DNA from: Lucifuga dentata
Lineage: Eukaryota; Chordata; Actinopteri; Ophidiiformes; Bythitidae
Length of the DNA: 64,000 nt
Direction of reading: 5' to 3'
NCBI GenBank assembly: GCA_014773175.1
Contig: VXCM01000801.1
Span: 1-64,000 of the forward strand
Positions 61,505-64,000 of this stretch are shown piece after piece; position 1 is the first letter of the stretch, and the number at the start of each line of letters is the position of its first letter. A program made the translations under genes and the position numbers. The notes under the pieces were generated by a model that saw nothing but the letters and a program-made list of their open reading frames with translations, made no database searches and was not told the origin of the DNA.

Positions 61505-62205
61505 TTCACCAGAGGAATAAAAATAACTGTAAAAATACTGTATACCTGATTTGAAAACATAGCATGAGTAGCAAAAGTCTTTGCCTGATTCCACATTCTT
61601 TAGAAAGCCATGTGATGTCCTGTTGCTCCCATACAGTTTGTAAGTAAAATCTGCGTGATTTACAGTCTCCCTGCGGCTATTATCGTCCTCGTGTCTGGCT
61701 GCCTGGAGGTCCATCTACTGCAGGTAAATTCCAGGGACTCAGAGTCTATATGAGCTCCATATTGGTTTTTATTGGCAGTAAAGCCTTTCACAGTCTTCCC
61801 AGACAGACCACTGGTTTAGCAGATCCCCTTGTCTATTTTAAATGGTGGACTGACAGAGGGATATGCAGTTTGATTTTGATGATGGCTATGATGGCTTATG
61901 TTATGGATATCACTGAGGTCAGAGAGTTCATAAATGTGTCTTGGTTGGCATAGCTAAGACATATGTGCTCGCATGTTGAATTATGTGGACTGCCACACTA
62001 AAACATAATTCATGTCTGTGATGTGGAATTAGGTTCAGGATGTACCAGAAAAGTTTACAAGCATCACTCAATAAAACCCTTCAATACTTGAAAAAATGGT
62101 TTTAAGTTGCCTTGGAAAAAGATACAGTATGGGCATAAAGTGCCATAAAATGTATCAATAATAACGCATTGTGAAGAACAGGACACTCATTTCTATACAT
62201 ATTGA
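61505..62205. other. Unassigned sequence
   Basis: No gene or recognised repeat. Confidence 0.6.
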
Positions 62206-62207
62206 CT

Positions 62208-62700
62208 TTTACTTAAGGATAATTTTGAATGGAAGGCATTTACAGTACTTGTAATGGAGTATAAAGCCTGGTTCATGCTTCATGTGGACGTGACAGTAGG
62301 CAAGTGGAAAGTGTGACGTAATTATGGCCATAATGGCCAGCTGCAGACGCCGCCAAGGGTTGACCACGTGGTCGCACACTACTCGATTTTTGAAGCAACG
62401 CGGATGGCGTTGGCGTGACAATATGCGCCTCCAACGATGATTAGCCAAGCAAAGAGATACAAAGAGATATAGAGGAAACCAAGGTGTGTAGAGGTTGGAA
62501 GGGAGAGAGGATAAATAATGCTTTGGGACAGTTAACCAACCGTTGTTAAAGTACAGCGCCACCGTTGAAGTGCACAGTTGACCGCACAGTCGTCATGAAT
62601 GAGCGAGAAGCATGAATGCCAGGACATGCGAGATGTCCGCGTTTGTCTGCGTCCATCCGTGTGAAACATGAACCAGGCTTAAGGATTTGAGTAGTTCTGC
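62208..62700 (-). mobile_element. 'AAGTAAAAGTAC' MITE copy, reverse, split by another element
   Basis: On the minus strand the left end GCTGGCAGAACTACTCAAAT then CCTTA (62700 back to 62680) and the later segment TACTCCATTACAAGTACTGT then CATTCAAAATTATCCTTAAG (62264 back to 62208) are parts of one family copy. They are separated by the insertion at 62265-62679. Confidence 0.6.
62265..62679. mobile_element. TAA-flanked MITE (Harbinger-like), 415 bp
   Basis: The ends are AGCCTGGTTCATGCTTCATG and, complemented, AGCCTGGTTCATGTTTCACA, each bordered by TAA (62262-62264 and 62680-62682). The 3-bp TAA duplication and CpG-containing ends suggest the PIF/Harbinger superfamily. A 12-bp palindrome GACCACGTGGTC lies at 62362-62373. 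The interior has a higher CpG content than the flanks and no transposase frame. Confidence 0.7.
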
Positions 62701-62704
62701 CAGC

Positions 62705-63980
62705 ACTTCATTCATTTATGAATTAAAGTCAGTATTTTGATCATAAATGGAGACACTATGCTATTTAAGCTCGCCTTTGCCCACTTTCCTGCCTGACAGG
62801 CTTTTTCCTCTCGACAGGGGCAGGGTCACCTACAGTACCTCACATGTTCTCTGCCCTTTGAAGTACTATTTTGATGAGGAGAGAGAGGAGGAATGGTGTT
62901 TTCCGTGTGTTAAACATTTCAAAGCCCGGGGTGGCAAGGGTGATCAAAGCGAGTTTGTGGCCATGTGACTCCCACTCCCTCCAATCTCTAGCCTCAGCCT
63001 CGTAAACCAGAGAGGAAGATGTTTCGGTCAGATATATTAAACCTTTCCTCCCCCTTGTTTTTCAGTGGCCGATGCCCTGATCCACATTGATGAGACAACA
63101 GTGATGACACCAACTCACCCTGCTGCTGTCTTTTGATAGTAAAGTCAGGGCTTTCCTGAGGAATCTGCCCATGCAGGCTCTCTATCCTGGCCTTTGAACG
63201 TGCAGCAGGTTCCCATTACGAAGACTGGGAAGACTATCTACGAAAGCTCCACCCACAGTTTTGTGTCTTTCCTTGTTCAGTCTTGGAAACTTATAAACAG
63301 GCTCCCAAATATGTTTGGTTTTCATCTATCACCTTTGACCCAGGAGATGAGATAAAAAATAAGAAAAGTCTCTACACAGAGAAGGAGCTCAGATCTCTCT
63401 AGGATGAGTCAATGTTTTAGAGGAAAATGCTTTTCCCCTCTAAGACAAGCAAATTGCCTTTACACAGAAACTCTTCTCAATGTGAGAGCGAAAACTTCAT
63501 TTTGTCAGGCTGGCTACATATGATAGAGGTTATCCATTGTTCTTCCCATAGCAATAATTACCATCAATAAGAAATTGATGAATAGATTCCAGATGTTGAA
63601 TTAAACACTCCCAGCCTTCCCCTCATGTTTGATTCACGTGCTGGATTTGCCATTTTGCAACCTTTTGTTGTCAGCCCTATTTGCCGTCTCTTCGATGCTC
63701 CTGCTTAGTCAGAGGATCAGATGTTATGTGAATTAGACTAATAACACATGCCCAGATGTAGATGCTCATTTGCTGAAATTGGATGCAGTGGTGAAATTAA
63801 ACTTGCTGGCACTTTATTTGCTGCAAAATACGAACTGCTGAGCACATTTCTAGGCTACTTGCATAACACAGAATTTACTGTGATGGTGTATCAGTTTCTG
63901 TTTTGTTGTCTCTGTCCTTGTAATAATTCTCTATTGAGAAGTTGTTGTAGTTGTAATGCGATTATGGGACCTTGAGTGTT
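62705..63980. other. Unassigned sequence
   Basis: No supportable gene. A strong-looking splice acceptor at 63065 is followed by a 22-codon open stretch (see findings). The segment 63590-63760 is repeat-free and could be conserved non-coding DNA. Confidence 0.45.
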
Positions 63981-64000
63981 AAAAAAGAAAGAAAGAAAAA
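63981..64000. repeat. (GAAA)n microsatellite at the window edge
   Basis: An A run and GAAA units truncated by the end of the window. Confidence 0.9.

Overview
This 64-kb window looks like non-coding nuclear DNA from a vertebrate, most likely a ray-finned (teleost, probably percomorph) fish. The base composition is AT-rich. Dinucleotide, trinucleotide and homopolymer repeats are frequent. All longer open frames are short, lack recognisable domains, or run through simple repeats. The interspersed repeats I recognise are fish-type: a tRNA-like SINE whose other end is a GGATG-type tail, remnants of LINE reverse transcriptases, and several families of small terminal-inverted-repeat elements (MITEs). 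I found no protein-coding gene, RNA gene, CpG-island promoter or prokaryotic feature that I can support. The stretch is best read as a large intron or a gene-poor intergenic region.

Layout. 0-5 kb: SINE fragments, a LINE 3' end (2.24-2.68 kb) and a possible conserved block (4.4-4.75 kb). 5-9 kb: a MITE copy, a long GAA tract, and a multi-layer nest of transposons (7.6-9.0 kb). 11-12 kb: a MITE followed by a small tandem array carrying a repeated hairpin motif. 14-17.5 kb: complete copies of a MITE family with TTAA at both ends. One copy carries a nested TA-flanked element and another is itself inserted into an older family member. A roughly 550-bp purine-rich tract lies between them. 19-29 kb: scattered MITE ends, microsatellites and a 32-bp palindrome. 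30-44 kb: mostly unassigned sequence, three 'AAGTAAAAGTAC'-type copies, a degraded transposon and a possible conserved block near 37.5 kb. 45-57 kb: a foldback MITE, terminal fragments of the TTAA family and a CTCF-like site. 57.9-58.5 kb: two LINE fragments, one with the YADD reverse-transcriptase motif. 59.6 kb: a perfect 40-bp palindrome. 60.8-61.5 kb: a diverged tandem duplication with a SINE in one unit. 62.2-62.7 kb: a TAA-flanked MITE inside another repeat.

The 14 single 'n' characters all appear to be assembly joins. At five of them an identical or near-identical 50-67 bp segment stands on both sides. Most of the others lie in homopolymers or microsatellites. These duplications should not be read as biology.

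No new biological system is evident. The most informative content is the chronology of nested insertions, where empty sites can be read from related copies in the same window, and a few unusually perfect palindromes.
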